From Bacillota bacterium (GTDB lineage: Bacteria > Bacillota > Clostridia > Peptostreptococcales > Anaerovoracaceae): 64,000 nucleotides of DNA. Below, in pieces: positions 16,852 to 25,723 of this stretch. The notes under the pieces are model-generated. The model was not told the DNA's origin and searched no databases. It saw only the letters and a list, made by a program, of their open reading frames with translations. The stretch lies in NCBI GenBank assembly GCA_022793795.1, contig JAAWDM010000025.1, positions 62,001 to 126,000 of the forward strand. The letters are read 5' to 3'. The position numbers and the translations under genes were made by a program. Position 1 is the stretch's first letter; every line of letters starts with the position of its first letter.

Positions 16852-18017
16852 AAAATTCTAAGCAGAGTTTGTCTCTCAAAAAAAGTCTGATTCTTTATGT
16901 ATCAATCTTTGTTTTGCTGGCTCTCCTGCTGTCCATCATGACAGCCTCCCTATGCCATAGCGCTGCCGATAAAATTCGGGCTTCTTACCCGCCATCCGGT
17001 GAAAAGTATTATCTGACCAACGAGGAGGGTAAGCGCCTTGGCAACGGTACTTATATTGGCAGCGAATCTCCTTCCATGTCCAGCCAAGATGAGGAGACAG
17101 TCGCCGCATTAGAACTGGCTCCTGTAATTGCAACGCCGGTCTATTCCGCATTATGCATTATAGGGGCTGCCATACTGTTTTACAGGAATAAATTAAAAAA
17201 GCCCCTGGCCCAGCTTCAAATGGCAGCCAACAAAATATCCAATAGCGACCTAAACTTTTCCCTAAAATACGACAGCAACGATGAATTGGGTCAACTCATG
17301 GCCTCCTTTGAAATGATGCGAGCCACTCTTGCCAATAATTTTTCTGAAATGTGGCGACAGGTGGAGGAACGCAAATCCCTCAACGCCGCTTTCGCTCACG
17401 ACTTACGCACTCCCCTAACGGTACTAAAGGGCTATAATGAAATGTTACAGACAAGCGAAGCCAAAGAGACGAGAGAAATCGCGGCCACCATGGAAAAACA
17501 CTTATCCCGCATGGAGACTTATATCGCCAGCATGAGCACCCTTCAGCGTTTAGAAGACACAACGCCCACATATGAAAGAGTTCTTCTGGGGCCTTTCCTA
17601 TTATCATTACAGGAAAGCGCCCAAATTTTATGTACCCAAAGAGGTAAAACATTACATCTGCGAGAGTCCCTTCCTACTTGTCAACTGTTTATGGACAAGT
17701 CCTTCATCTCACAGGTGTATGACAATCTGGTAGCAAACGCCCTTCGCTATGCCAAGACTCAAATAACTCTATCTTTTACCTTCCAGGATAACGGACTGCT
17801 GCTGACAGTATCAGACGACGGCGCAGGCTTTGATAAAAAAAGTCTACAGAAAGCTATGGAGCCATATTTCACAAAGGAAACCAATCACGCAGTCCACTTC
17901 GGTATTGGCTTATACATCTGCAAACTGCTCTGTCAGCAACACGGCGGCTATTTAAAAATTGAAAACACCTCAAATGGCGCCAAGGTATCGGCTTTTTTCA
18001 AAGGCGCCGACTTGTAG
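16839..18017 (+). CDS. Sensor histidine kinase
   Basis: 392 residues. Two membrane segments (about 16-38 and 93-115) enclose a short extracellular loop of about 55 residues. A HAMP-like linker follows, then the dimerisation helix with His at about 187 in AFAHDLRTPL. The ATPase domain has the N box (YDNLVANALRYA), G1 (VSDDGAGF) and G2 (GIGLYICKLLC). The small sensor loop resembles intramembrane-type kinases that monitor cell-envelope stress or antibiotic transport. Partner is the overlapping response regulator. Confidence 0.9.
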   Translation: MGKIKNSKQSLSLKKSLILYVSIFVLLALLLSIMTASLCHSAADKIRASYPPSGEKYYLTNEEGKRLGNGTYIGSESPSMSSQDEETVAALELAPVIATPVYSALCIIGAAILFYRNKLKKPLAQLQMAANKISNSDLNFSLKYDSNDELGQLMASFEMMRATLANNFSEMWRQVEERKSLNAAFAHDLRTPLTVLKGYNEMLQTSEAKETREIAATMEKHLSRMETYIASMSTLQRLEDTTPTYERVLLGPFLLSLQESAQILCTQRGKTLHLRESLPTCQLFMDKSFISQVYDNLVANALRYAKTQITLSFTFQDNGLLLTVSDDGAGFDKKSLQKAMEPYFTKETNHAVHFGIGLYICKLLCQQHGGYLKIENTSNGAKVSAFFKGADL

Positions 18018-18043
18018 ATAAAAAGTAGTGAATTACCTATTAT

Positions 18044-18077
18044 ACTCTCCTTGAAAACACAGGGAGAGTATTTTTTA
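18044..18077 (+). terminator. Terminator between the kinase and the ABC transporter genes
   Basis: ACTCTCC (18044-18050) pairs with GGAGAGT (18063-18069), followed by ATTTTTT. It would uncouple the two-component genes from the exporter genes or act as an attenuator. Confidence 0.75.
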
Positions 18078-18102
18078 TCTTCCATGAAGAAAGGAGTTTT
18101 AT

Positions 18103-18978
18103 ATGGAACTGAAAACCACAGAACTGACTAAGACTTTTGGTCACAAAACGGCTGTAGACCATTTAAATCTCTCGCTATCAAAGGGGGTTTACGGTCTGCT
18201 TGGGGCCAACGGCGCAGGAAAGACCACATTGATGCGTCTGCTCTGCAACTTACAACGTCCCACGTCGGGCAAAATTTTTTTAAACGGCGAAAACATAGGA
18301 AAGCTAGGCCAACAATACCAAAACCTTTTAGGGTATCTACCGCAGCGCTTTGGGTATTATCCCAATTTTACAGCCCTTGATTTTTTGCTGTATGCGGCAG
18401 CTTTAAAAGGGTTGGAAGAAAGGTTTGCCAGAAAAAAAGCGAAGGAGTTACTGGAGGCGGTAGGCTTATCTAAAGAAAGCGCTCATAAAATCAAAACCTT
18501 TTCTGGAGGTATGAAACAACGTCTGGGAATCGCACAGGCCATGTTAAACGACCCCAACATCTTAATCCTGGATGAACCAACAGCAGGTCTTGACCCAAAG
18601 GAACGGGTTCGTTTCCGCAATTTAATCAGCGCCTTTGCAGAGGAGCGCATTGTAATCCTATCGACCCATATTGTTTCCGATATTGAGTTTATCGCAGAGG
18701 AAATTATCATGATGAAAGCCGGTCAAGTCATTGACCTTGGAAGCCCACAGGAAATTACCTCTGCAATCAATGGCCAGGTGTGGGAGTGTGTGATTCCCAC
18801 GGCAAAGGCCGAAGCATATGCATCTGCCTTTCCTACGGTCAATCTGCGGAATACCGGATATGGTGAAACCATACTGCGAATCATTGCAGACCATACGCCT
18901 GTGGAAAATGCTGTACGAGTACAGCCTAACCTGGAAGATTTGTACTTATTTTACTTCAAAGGAGATACGGAAAAATGA
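18103..18978 (+). CDS. ABC transporter ATP-binding protein
   Basis: 291 residues, preceded by AAAGGAG. Walker A GANGAGKTTL, signature FSGGMKQRLGIAQA, Walker B ILILDEPTAGLDPKE and H-loop LSTHIV are intact. It resembles the CcmA/BcrA-type exporter ATPases of antimicrobial-peptide and antibiotic resistance modules. The stop overlaps the permease start by 4 nt. Being next to a two-component system suggests induced export of an envelope-active compound; substrate unknown. Confidence 0.9.
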   Translation: MELKTTELTKTFGHKTAVDHLNLSLSKGVYGLLGANGAGKTTLMRLLCNLQRPTSGKIFLNGENIGKLGQQYQNLLGYLPQRFGYYPNFTALDFLLYAAALKGLEERFARKKAKELLEAVGLSKESAHKIKTFSGGMKQRLGIAQAMLNDPNILILDEPTAGLDPKERVRFRNLISAFAEERIVILSTHIVSDIEFIAEEIIMMKAGQVIDLGSPQEITSAINGQVWECVIPTAKAEAYASAFPTVNLRNTGYGETILRIIADHTPVENAVRVQPNLEDLYLFYFKGDTEK

Positions 18979-20051
18979 AGAAACTCATTGAATTTGAACT
19001 AAAAAAAATATTTGCAAGACGTCTGACACAACTTGCTTTGGCGGCTATACTGATTTTATCCGCCCTATTGGGCTTTTCCAGTTATCAAAACAAATACGCC
19101 TTTGATGGAGTCAGTCAAGAGGGTACAGGCCAGACAGCGGTGGCCATCAACAAGGAAATCGCCGCCAAATACGAAGGCCCATTAACTGACAAAAAGGTGA
19201 AGCAGATGATGTCTGATTTTGCTCCGCAAACCGATTTGCATGGATTAAACGCCGCATATCTTTATCATAATGCCATGCAATCAGCCGTCTTCGCCCGCTT
19301 TTCCGATTTGGATGGAAACTGGAACGGCCTTAAGGTTTCAGATGTGTTTGGTAATGAAGAAATCAAAATCGGTTATATTGACGGATGGCTTTCCACCAGC
19401 CAAAACATGGTAAAGATATTTCTTGCCTTGTCATTTGTTGTGGCCATTATGGTTGCACCTGTGTTTTGCGGTGAATATGGCGGTGTGGACAACATCATCC
19501 TGACCAGCAAATACGGCAGAACCAAATGCGGAGCGGCAAAGGCTGCCGCCAGCCTGATTGCTACTCTTATAATTACTCTCATAACCGTCCTCTCAAACCT
19601 TCTGCTTGCCTTTATCCTGTATGGAAAAAGCGGCCTGGATTGCAGTATACTCTTTGCCCCCATGCCCTTTACCGAAGGATATATCCCTTTTAATATTACC
19701 TGCAAAACCCTGATTATATATCAAACTTTACTGGCCTTTACTGGAACCATCAGCGTATGTGGAATCACTTTACTCGCTTCTGCTGTCAGCAAAAATCAAA
19801 TGACGGCGGCATCTGCCACGGCAGCAATATACCTTCTGCCCGCCATGCTGCCGATTTCGGAAACAAGTCCCTTGTTCCGGTATGCAGGGCTTTTGCCTGT
19901 ATACCACGCCCAATTCGTCTCACTAATGTCAGTGGAACAAATGAGCAGCGACCTTCTATATGCCCTGTGGGCTATTCCAGCAGCTCTTATATTTGCAGGA
20001 ATCGGTATCTTCAGTTCGCGTAAGGTCTTTTCCAAGCATCAGGTTTCATAG
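18975..20051 (+). CDS. ABC-2 type transporter permease
   Basis: 358 residues. An N-terminal membrane segment at about 18-36 is followed by a ~110-residue extracellular region and about five more membrane segments towards the C-terminus (for example LIATLIITLITVLSNLLLAF). This layout is that of ABC-2 exporter permeases. Start overlaps the ATPase gene (ATGA), so the two form one transporter. Confidence 0.85.
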   Translation: MKKLIEFELKKIFARRLTQLALAAILILSALLGFSSYQNKYAFDGVSQEGTGQTAVAINKEIAAKYEGPLTDKKVKQMMSDFAPQTDLHGLNAAYLYHNAMQSAVFARFSDLDGNWNGLKVSDVFGNEEIKIGYIDGWLSTSQNMVKIFLALSFVVAIMVAPVFCGEYGGVDNIILTSKYGRTKCGAAKAAASLIATLIITLITVLSNLLLAFILYGKSGLDCSILFAPMPFTEGYIPFNITCKTLIIYQTLLAFTGTISVCGITLLASAVSKNQMTAASATAAIYLLPAMLPISETSPLFRYAGLLPVYHAQFVSLMSVEQMSSDLLYALWAIPAALIFAGIGIFSSRKVFSKHQVS

Positions 20052-20174
20052 GAAAGCAGCCTTCCAAATTTCCTTTATAAAAACTACAAAAACAGATGAT
20101 TTTTGACTGGCTTCATGATAGAATAGGAAATTATGAGTGATTAAAACATATTGTATCGGAAAGGACATCTGGTT

Positions 20175-21143
20175 ATGCTACTGGTTTTTGGAAAGGTTTT
20201 ATCCATATTTTTAATCGTGGGCGTGGGCTTTGTCGCCAACAAAATTGGGGTTTTGCCCAATTCTGCCAACGATTTCATGTCCGACCTGCTTATCAAAATC
20301 ACTGGCCCTTGTATGGTCATTGCTTCTATCGCCAGCAAAACTTTGGAGGCGGATACCATCGCTCTCTCCCTGGAAACTCTGGGCCTGTCGGTGGTATACT
20401 TCGCTCTGTTCACTGCTGCAGGCTATTTGCTCTTTGGCAAAATCCTGAAATTTCAACCCAAGGATGATGTGGCCATCTATACCATGATTCTAGCCAGCAT
20501 GAACTGCGGCTTCATGGGATTCCCCTTGACCCTTTCCCTCTTTGGAAACGATATTCTCTATCTGATGGTTCTGGTCAACATTATCCATACCTTGTATCTG
20601 TACCCCTTTGGCAGCATCCAGCTCAGTCTAACCAGCGGAGGTAGCGGACAGGCCGCTCAAAAGATGGATGTCAAGGCTGCCGTCCGCTCGGCAATCAATC
20701 CTTGCACCATTGCAGCCATCCTAGGTATTGTGATTCTCTTTGCAAAACTGTCCTTGCCAGAGTTTTTATTTTCCAGCATCGAAATGATCGGAGACGCTAC
20801 CGTGCCTCTATCCATGCTCATGGTAGGTATGCAGCTGGGGAACAGCAATCTTTCCAGAATCTTTACCAATAAAAAGCTGGTGGCGACTTCTCTCATGAAA
20901 ATGCTGCTCATGCCGGTGCTCATGTTTCTCATGGTCAACTGGCTGCCCATTTCCGTCAATCTAAAGGTAACCCTCATCTTTGCCTGCTGCTTCCCAAGTG
21001 GAGTAGCCATCGTACCGGTCATCAGCCTAGAAAAGCGCAACGCCCTGCTGGCCGCAGAGGGAGTCACCCTGACCACCCTGTTATCCATGATCGTCATCCC
21101 CCTGTCCTCCATGTTCCTGCTCAGTTGGTACGGGTTGGCGTAG
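20175..21143 (+). CDS. AEC family (auxin efflux carrier-like) transporter
   Basis: 322 residues from ATG 20175, with AAAGGA 10 nt before; the TTG eight codons earlier was rejected. About ten membrane segments in two five-helix halves, with the family pattern NPCTIAAILGIVILF starting the second half. Members move organic acids or amino acids such as malate. Substrate here is unknown. The gene stands alone and is followed by three dyad repeats. Confidence 0.85.
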   Translation: MLLVFGKVLSIFLIVGVGFVANKIGVLPNSANDFMSDLLIKITGPCMVIASIASKTLEADTIALSLETLGLSVVYFALFTAAGYLLFGKILKFQPKDDVAIYTMILASMNCGFMGFPLTLSLFGNDILYLMVLVNIIHTLYLYPFGSIQLSLTSGGSGQAAQKMDVKAAVRSAINPCTIAAILGIVILFAKLSLPEFLFSSIEMIGDATVPLSMLMVGMQLGNSNLSRIFTNKKLVATSLMKMLLMPVLMFLMVNWLPISVNLKVTLIFACCFPSGVAIVPVISLEKRNALLAAEGVTLTTLLSMIVIPLSSMFLLSWYGLA

Positions 21144-21160
21144 AGCCTTCTAACTCGGGC

Positions 21161-21453
21161 TTCGATATTCGGAGATATATATGAAAAAATATCGAAAGGT
21201 TTCCAGGAACTTCGATATTTTTTTAATATCCTTCAAAAACATCGGAGATTTTATGGCTTTAAGCAGGATATTGGAAGGGTTATTAAAGGCTTTGGCAGAA
21301 TATGTAAAAATATTGCAGTAAATACATTCAATTTCGACAGGATTCGACGACAATACACCTCCAAAATTCGATATTTTTCTGATATAGCCACAAAACATAG
21401 AAAAAATTTTTTCAAACTCGATAGTTTGTTTATATATAGAAAAATATCGAATT
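21161..21453. repeat. Second cluster of TTCGATATTTT-type dyad repeats
   Basis: Three dyads with the same arms as at 4231-4516. Pair 5: TTCGATATT 21161-21169 with AATATCGAA 21188-21196. Pair 6: TTCGATATTTTT from 21211 with AAAAACATCGGA ending 21246, two mismatches. Pair 7: AATTCGATATTTTTCT 21365-21380 with a perfect 16-bp complement at 21438-21453, enclosing a smaller CAAACT/AGTTTG hairpin (21413-21428). It sits between convergent genes, so it is unlikely to be a promoter element. Confidence 0.8.
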
Positions 21454-21577
21454 TCTTCACAAAACCCTCACATTAAAATTTAAACAGTCCCCCATATGAG
21501 CATTTACTCTTGATATGCTTCTAATTCGCGTTCCATCCTCTATCATCTGCAAAAAAAGGCAAGGAACTCCCCCCCAA

Positions 21578-21612
21578 CGAAAAAAAGCCCTCCGAAGAAG
21601 GCTTTTTTTCGT
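21578..21612. terminator. Bidirectional terminator between the AEC carrier and CoA-transferase genes
   Basis: ACGAAAAAAAGCC and GGCTTTTTTTCGT form a 13-bp stem around a ~10-nt loop. A-rich and T-rich sides let it work for both convergent genes. Confidence 0.85.
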
Positions 21613-21659
21613 TGTATTTAAAATATATAAGAAGAATAGAATGTTGCTCGCTTGTGTCT

Positions 21660-23039
21660 TTATTTCTGCACCTTGCTGGAGGTTTTCCAGATACCCATTC
21701 TCTTAGCAGCTTCGATCAACTCATCTCTGAAATCAGGATGGGCGATGGATACCAGAAGCTCTGCTCTCTCATAGGTATTCTTACCCTTCAGGCATACAGC
21801 GCCGTACTCAGTTACGATGTAGTGAATACCGCTTCTTGGAGTGGATACGATGGAACCTTCCGGCAAAGTTGCTCTGATTAAGGACTCCTTAGTGCCATCC
21901 TTTAAGGTTCTGGTGGATGGCAGGCACAGGAAGGACTTACCGTCCTGAGACTTAAACGCACCCATTACATAATCCAGCTGTCCGCCGGTTCCACCGATAT
22001 GCTGCAAGCCTGCAGATTCAGAGTTTACCTGACCAAACAGGTCTACCTGTAAGCAGCTGTTTACAGAAATCATCTTATCGTTCTGAGAAATTACATCTAC
22101 ATCGTTGATATAGTCAACTGGGCCAACCTGCATCATCTGGTTGTCGTCAATCCAGTCATACAACTCCTGGGAACCCATTGCAAAGGTAAAGGACATCTTG
22201 CCCTTGTTGATCTTCTTGTTTCCAGTCAGTTTACCAGCCTTGAACAGGTGGAGATAAGCGTCTACAAACATTTCTGTGTGCACAGACAGGTCGTTGATAT
22301 CGGATTCTGCAATCAGCTTACCTACATAGTTAGGGAAACCTCCGGTACCCAGCTGCAGAGTGCTGCCGCTTTCGATGAGCTTAACAATATGTTCAGCCAT
22401 AGCCTTTTCAATGTCGTTTGCTTCCTTCGCGTTGATGGTAGGCAGCGGTGTGTTGCTTCCTTCTACAACATAATCAACCTGGCTGATATTGATGCAGTTC
22501 TCTATACCATGAGTAATCGGCATCTTTTCATTTACTTCAACGATAATCTTGTCAGCGTTCTTCAGTACGCCCCAGTATTCTGCAACCTGCGGTCCAAAGT
22601 TGAAGTTACCAGACTTATCCATTGGCGCTACCTGCAGCATTGCAACTGCAAATCTAGGTCTGCATTCTTCATAGAACTTTGGATTTTCTCTGAACTGTAC
22701 TGGCAGGAACCAGCAGTTACCTTCTTTGTTGCATTTTCTTTCGATACCAGTAAAATGGCTGCTGGCATAATGGAAATGCTCTGCCTTCGGGTCAGCCTTC
22801 AATACTTCTGGCGGCTGTGCATAACTCCACATGGTTGCACAGATGGTCACATCCTCCAGTTCATTGACTCTCTTGGCCAGTGCAGTATCCAAATCTACAA
22901 CTACACCAGTAAACAGTCCATAGTGAATCTGATCCCCAGACTTAATCACCTTTACTGCCTCATCAGCAGTCACCAGCTTTTCCTGGTATGCTTTCTGCAC
23001 TTGGTCTGCAGGAAGCCACTGTTTTACATCATAACTCAT
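21660..23039 (-). CDS. Acyl-CoA:acetate CoA-transferase (butyryl-CoA/4-hydroxybutyrate family)
   Basis: 459 residues of the acetyl-CoA hydrolase/transferase family. The catalytic Glu is probably residue 256 in SVHTEMF, and the CoA-binding Gly-rich motif is GGTGGQLDYVMGA. Overall features are those of butyryl-CoA:acetate or 4-hydroxybutyrate CoA-transferases of anaerobes. It swaps CoA between an acyl-CoA and acetate in fermentation. Pairing with a thiolase 42 nt upstream points to the butyrate/acetoacetyl-CoA route, though crotonase and dehydrogenase genes are not here. Exact acyl specificity cannot be read from sequence. Confidence 0.88.
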   Translation of the reverse strand: MSYDVKQWLPADQVQKAYQEKLVTADEAVKVIKSGDQIHYGLFTGVVVDLDTALAKRVNELEDVTICATMWSYAQPPEVLKADPKAEHFHYASSHFTGIERKCNKEGNCWFLPVQFRENPKFYEECRPRFAVAMLQVAPMDKSGNFNFGPQVAEYWGVLKNADKIIVEVNEKMPITHGIENCINISQVDYVVEGSNTPLPTINAKEANDIEKAMAEHIVKLIESGSTLQLGTGGFPNYVGKLIAESDINDLSVHTEMFVDAYLHLFKAGKLTGNKKINKGKMSFTFAMGSQELYDWIDDNQMMQVGPVDYINDVDVISQNDKMISVNSCLQVDLFGQVNSESAGLQHIGGTGGQLDYVMGAFKSQDGKSFLCLPSTRTLKDGTKESLIRATLPEGSIVSTPRSGIHYIVTEYGAVCLKGKNTYERAELLVSIAHPDFRDELIEAAKRMGIWKTSSKVQK

Positions 23040-23081
23040 AAATATCCTCCTAAAACCTATTTACACGTTCAATGCCGTTTT

Positions 23082-24260
23082 CTATACCATTTCAATGATA
23101 ACAGTAGTACCCATACCGCCGCCTGCACACAGGGAAGCCAGTCCGTACTTACCGCCTCTTCTCTTAAGCTCATACATCAGCGTGACTACCAGTCTGCTTC
23201 CGGTCGCTCCTACTGGATGTCCCAAGGAGATTCCGGAACCGTTCACGTTCAACTTATCTTCATCGATACCAAGTGTCTTTGCACATGCGATGCACTGGGC
23301 TGCAAAGGCTTCGTTGATTTCAAACAGGTCGATATCGTCAATGGTCAGTCCTGCCTTAGCCAGCGCTTTCTGGGATGCACTGATTGGACCGATTCCCATG
23401 ACTTCTGGTCTTACGCCAGTGGTAGCTACCGATACGATTCTCGCCATGATTGGCACACCCAGTTCCTTTGCCTTCTCTTCGTCCATCAGAATTACGCCAG
23501 AGGATGCATCGTTCATTCCCGATGCGTTTCCTGCTGTTACTCTTCCGTCTTCCTTGAAGGTAGCTTTCAGCTTAGCCAGGCTCTCCAGGCTTGCATCTCT
23601 TCTTGGGTATTCATCAGTATCATAAACCGTGTCGCCCTTTCTGCCATGAACGGTTACCGGAATGATTTCATCTTTGAACTTACCGCCGTCGATGGCTGCT
23701 ACTGCTCTCTGCTGGGAGCGGAGGGAATATGCGTCCATTTCCTCTCTGGTTACATTATATTCGTCTGCCACATTCTCTGCAGTGATACCCATAGCCGGGC
23801 CTACACCCAGGTTGGTCAGGGAATCCCACATGGAGTCTCTCAGTTCCATATGGCCGTATTTCTTTCCGTATCTGGCATCGAATACCATGTGCGGAGCGGT
23901 ACTCATGCTGTCTGCGCCGCCTGCCATAATGCAGTCTGCTTCTCCTGCCTTAATCTGATAGAAACCCATCTGAATGGATGACATGGAAGAAGTACAGTTT
24001 CTGTGAATGGTGATACCAGGCACGGTGACAGGCAGACCTGCCTTGACTGCAGCTACTCTAGCCAGATTGTTTTCTTTATATGTTCTCTGATAGTTACATC
24101 CCCAAATAACATCATCGATGATTTCAGGATTGATGCCGGCTCTCTCTACCAGATTCTGCATAACTGGGATAGATAAATCCAAAGAAGTGATGGATTTAAA
24201 CTGTCCGCCAATGGTTCCGATCGGCGTTCTACATGCCGCTACGATAACTACGTTTCTCAT
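23082..24260 (-). CDS. Acetyl-CoA C-acetyltransferase (thiolase)
   Basis: 392 residues from ATG 24260, with AAGGAG 7 nt upstream; the 18-codon longer frame was rejected. Cys89 in HRNCTSSM is the acylated cysteine, GHPVGATG holds the catalytic His and CAGGGMG the second Cys. It condenses two acetyl-CoA to acetoacetyl-CoA or runs in reverse. It is followed by the CoA-transferase in the same direction. The 330-nt leader contains a promoter and a 13-bp dyad. Confidence 0.93.
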   Translation of the reverse strand: MRNVVIVAACRTPIGTIGGQFKSITSLDLSIPVMQNLVERAGINPEIIDDVIWGCNYQRTYKENNLARVAAVKAGLPVTVPGITIHRNCTSSMSSIQMGFYQIKAGEADCIMAGGADSMSTAPHMVFDARYGKKYGHMELRDSMWDSLTNLGVGPAMGITAENVADEYNVTREEMDAYSLRSQQRAVAAIDGGKFKDEIIPVTVHGRKGDTVYDTDEYPRRDASLESLAKLKATFKEDGRVTAGNASGMNDASSGVILMDEEKAKELGVPIMARIVSVATTGVRPEVMGIGPISASQKALAKAGLTIDDIDLFEINEAFAAQCIACAKTLGIDEDKLNVNGSGISLGHPVGATGSRLVVTLMYELKRRGGKYGLASLCAGGGMGTTVIIEMV

Positions 24261-24369
24261 ATTCTTCTCCTTAATCTCTTTCCTTGCCTTCCCCTGCGCA
24301 GGTGCAACCACCATAGGATATGCGTCACGATATACATCATACGTTGGAAGGTCTGTTTAAAAATTGTGC

Positions 24370-24421
24370 AATCCCCTTTTGTACATTTGGGAGGGATTTC
24401 CTTATCGCACAAAAGGGAATT
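24370..24421. promoter_or_regulatory. Dyad in the thiolase leader
   Basis: AATCCCCTTTTGT (24370-24382) pairs with ACAAAAGGGAATT (24409-24421), 12 of 13 bp, loop 26 nt. It lies between the putative promoter and the thiolase start, so it may be an operator or a leader hairpin. Confidence 0.45.
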
Positions 24422-24446
24422 AGATTGGATGTTCATTTAACCATTG

Positions 24447-24476
24447 TATATAGCAAAACCCGTGCCAAAAATGCAA
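24447..24476 (-). promoter_or_regulatory. Putative promoter of the thiolase/CoA-transferase operon
   Basis: Minus strand TTGCAT (24471-24476), 18-nt spacer, TATATA (24447-24452). Plausible but not consensus. Confidence 0.45.
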
Positions 24477-24593
24477 TACCCTACGAAAACGTTAGAATTT
24501 CAACATCTATTTGCATACGACCTCATATTGTCACATTCGCACCAGCAATTTTTGTTGCAGAAATGCATATATTTTATTTTTTCACAAAATATA

Positions 24594-25661
24594 TTATGCA
24601 TTAATGCAACGTCTCTCATCCATGAGAAAAACCATTCGCCCAAAGACTTGATTAAAACCTTCTACTGCCTGGTCAAAATCCTCCAGCCTCATCCGCTTTC
24701 CCACATATTTTTCTAAATCGATCCCTCCGCTTTTCACCAACTCCACAGCCAAATTCCAGGTATCAAACATGCGCCGTCCAAAGATTCCGGTAACCGTAAT
24801 CTCCCGATACATAATGCGTCCTGTAAAATTTTCCATGGTAAAGGCTTTGTTGTGGTTACCCACGCAAACCAATTTTCCGCCGGGCCTTAGACTGTCGATG
24901 GCCTGATTGACGATGTCAGACACACCTGTCATCTCAATGACACAATCCACGCCTGCTCCCTCAGTCTCTTCCATGACTCTCTTCCCAATGGATTCTCTGG
25001 TGGTGTTGATGACCCCATCAGCCCCCAGGTCCAAGGCCATCTCCAGTTTATCATCATCTCTACTGGTTACGATAACTTTCACCGCGCCCAGCTTGCGAGC
25101 ACACTCTAAGGCCATAGACCCGATGGTTCCCGTCCCTGTAATCAACACAGTTTTTCCGCTGACCTCTGCAACCTGTATCCCATGAACCGCTACGCCAAAG
25201 GGTTCAAACAAGGCAGCTTGCTCTGGTAAGATTTCTTTGTCCACTTTCACTGCTGACACTGCAGGCAGCGCCATATACTCTGCAAAACAACCATCCACTG
25301 TGCGGCCTATCAGCCCCATATCGGGACAGATATGGCTCATCCCCTCTTTACACGTTTTGCAGATACCACAAGGCACATGGGTCTCCCCGCAAACATGGTC
25401 TCCTATCTGAAACTCCTTTACATTTTCGCCTATTTTTATCACCTCTCCGCAAAATTCATGGCCCAGGGTAAATGGTACTGGCACATGGGACAGGCGAAAG
25501 GATTCTGTCGCATGTACCACATCCAAATCCGACTTGCACAGTGCTGAAGCCAATATTTTTACCAGAATCTCGTCATCTGCTGGCGTGGGAATGGGTATTT
25601 GCTGCAAAACTGTCCCTGGCCCTTCCTCTATCTTGCGAATGGCTTTCATCATCGTTTCCAT
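24594..25661 (-). CDS. Zinc-dependent alcohol dehydrogenase, L-threonine 3-dehydrogenase-like
   Basis: 355 residues. Catalytic zinc ligands lie in ALCKSDLD and GHEFCGE; the structural zinc cluster is the Cys-rich stretch CGICKTCKEGMSHIC. The NAD-binding Rossmann motif is GTGTIG. The C-terminal part (GIFGRRMFDTW, LEDFDQAVEGF) closely resembles threonine 3-dehydrogenase, but a related polyol or hydroxy-acid dehydrogenase is possible. The start is one of two adjacent ATGs after AAGGAGG. It follows the TRAP transporter genes, past a terminator, so transported hydroxy acid could be its substrate. Confidence 0.85.
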   Translation of the reverse strand: METMMKAIRKIEEGPGTVLQQIPIPTPADDEILVKILASALCKSDLDVVHATESFRLSHVPVPFTLGHEFCGEVIKIGENVKEFQIGDHVCGETHVPCGICKTCKEGMSHICPDMGLIGRTVDGCFAEYMALPAVSAVKVDKEILPEQAALFEPFGVAVHGIQVAEVSGKTVLITGTGTIGSMALECARKLGAVKVIVTSRDDDKLEMALDLGADGVINTTRESIGKRVMEETEGAGVDCVIEMTGVSDIVNQAIDSLRPGGKLVCVGNHNKAFTMENFTGRIMYREITVTGIFGRRMFDTWNLAVELVKSGGIDLEKYVGKRMRLEDFDQAVEGFNQVFGRMVFLMDERRCINA

Positions 25662-25677
25662 CATTTCCTCCTTCTCG

Positions 25678-25711
25678 AAAAAATAAGGCTGCCCTAAAGC
25701 CGGACAGCCTT
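25678..25711 (-). terminator. Terminator after the TRAP transporter genes
   Basis: Minus strand AAGGCTGTCC (25702-25711) pairs with GGGCAGCCTT (25685-25694) and is followed by ATTTTTT. The dehydrogenase starts right after, so this may be a partial terminator. Confidence 0.75.
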
Positions 25712-25723
25712 AAACTGTTAACC

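Noticed and set aside
22248-23981. 577-codon plus-strand ORF antisense to the CoA-transferase and thiolase genes
   Set aside because: Long open antisense frame caused by codon bias of the two conserved genes; Cys/His/Ser-rich nonsense sequence without RBS.
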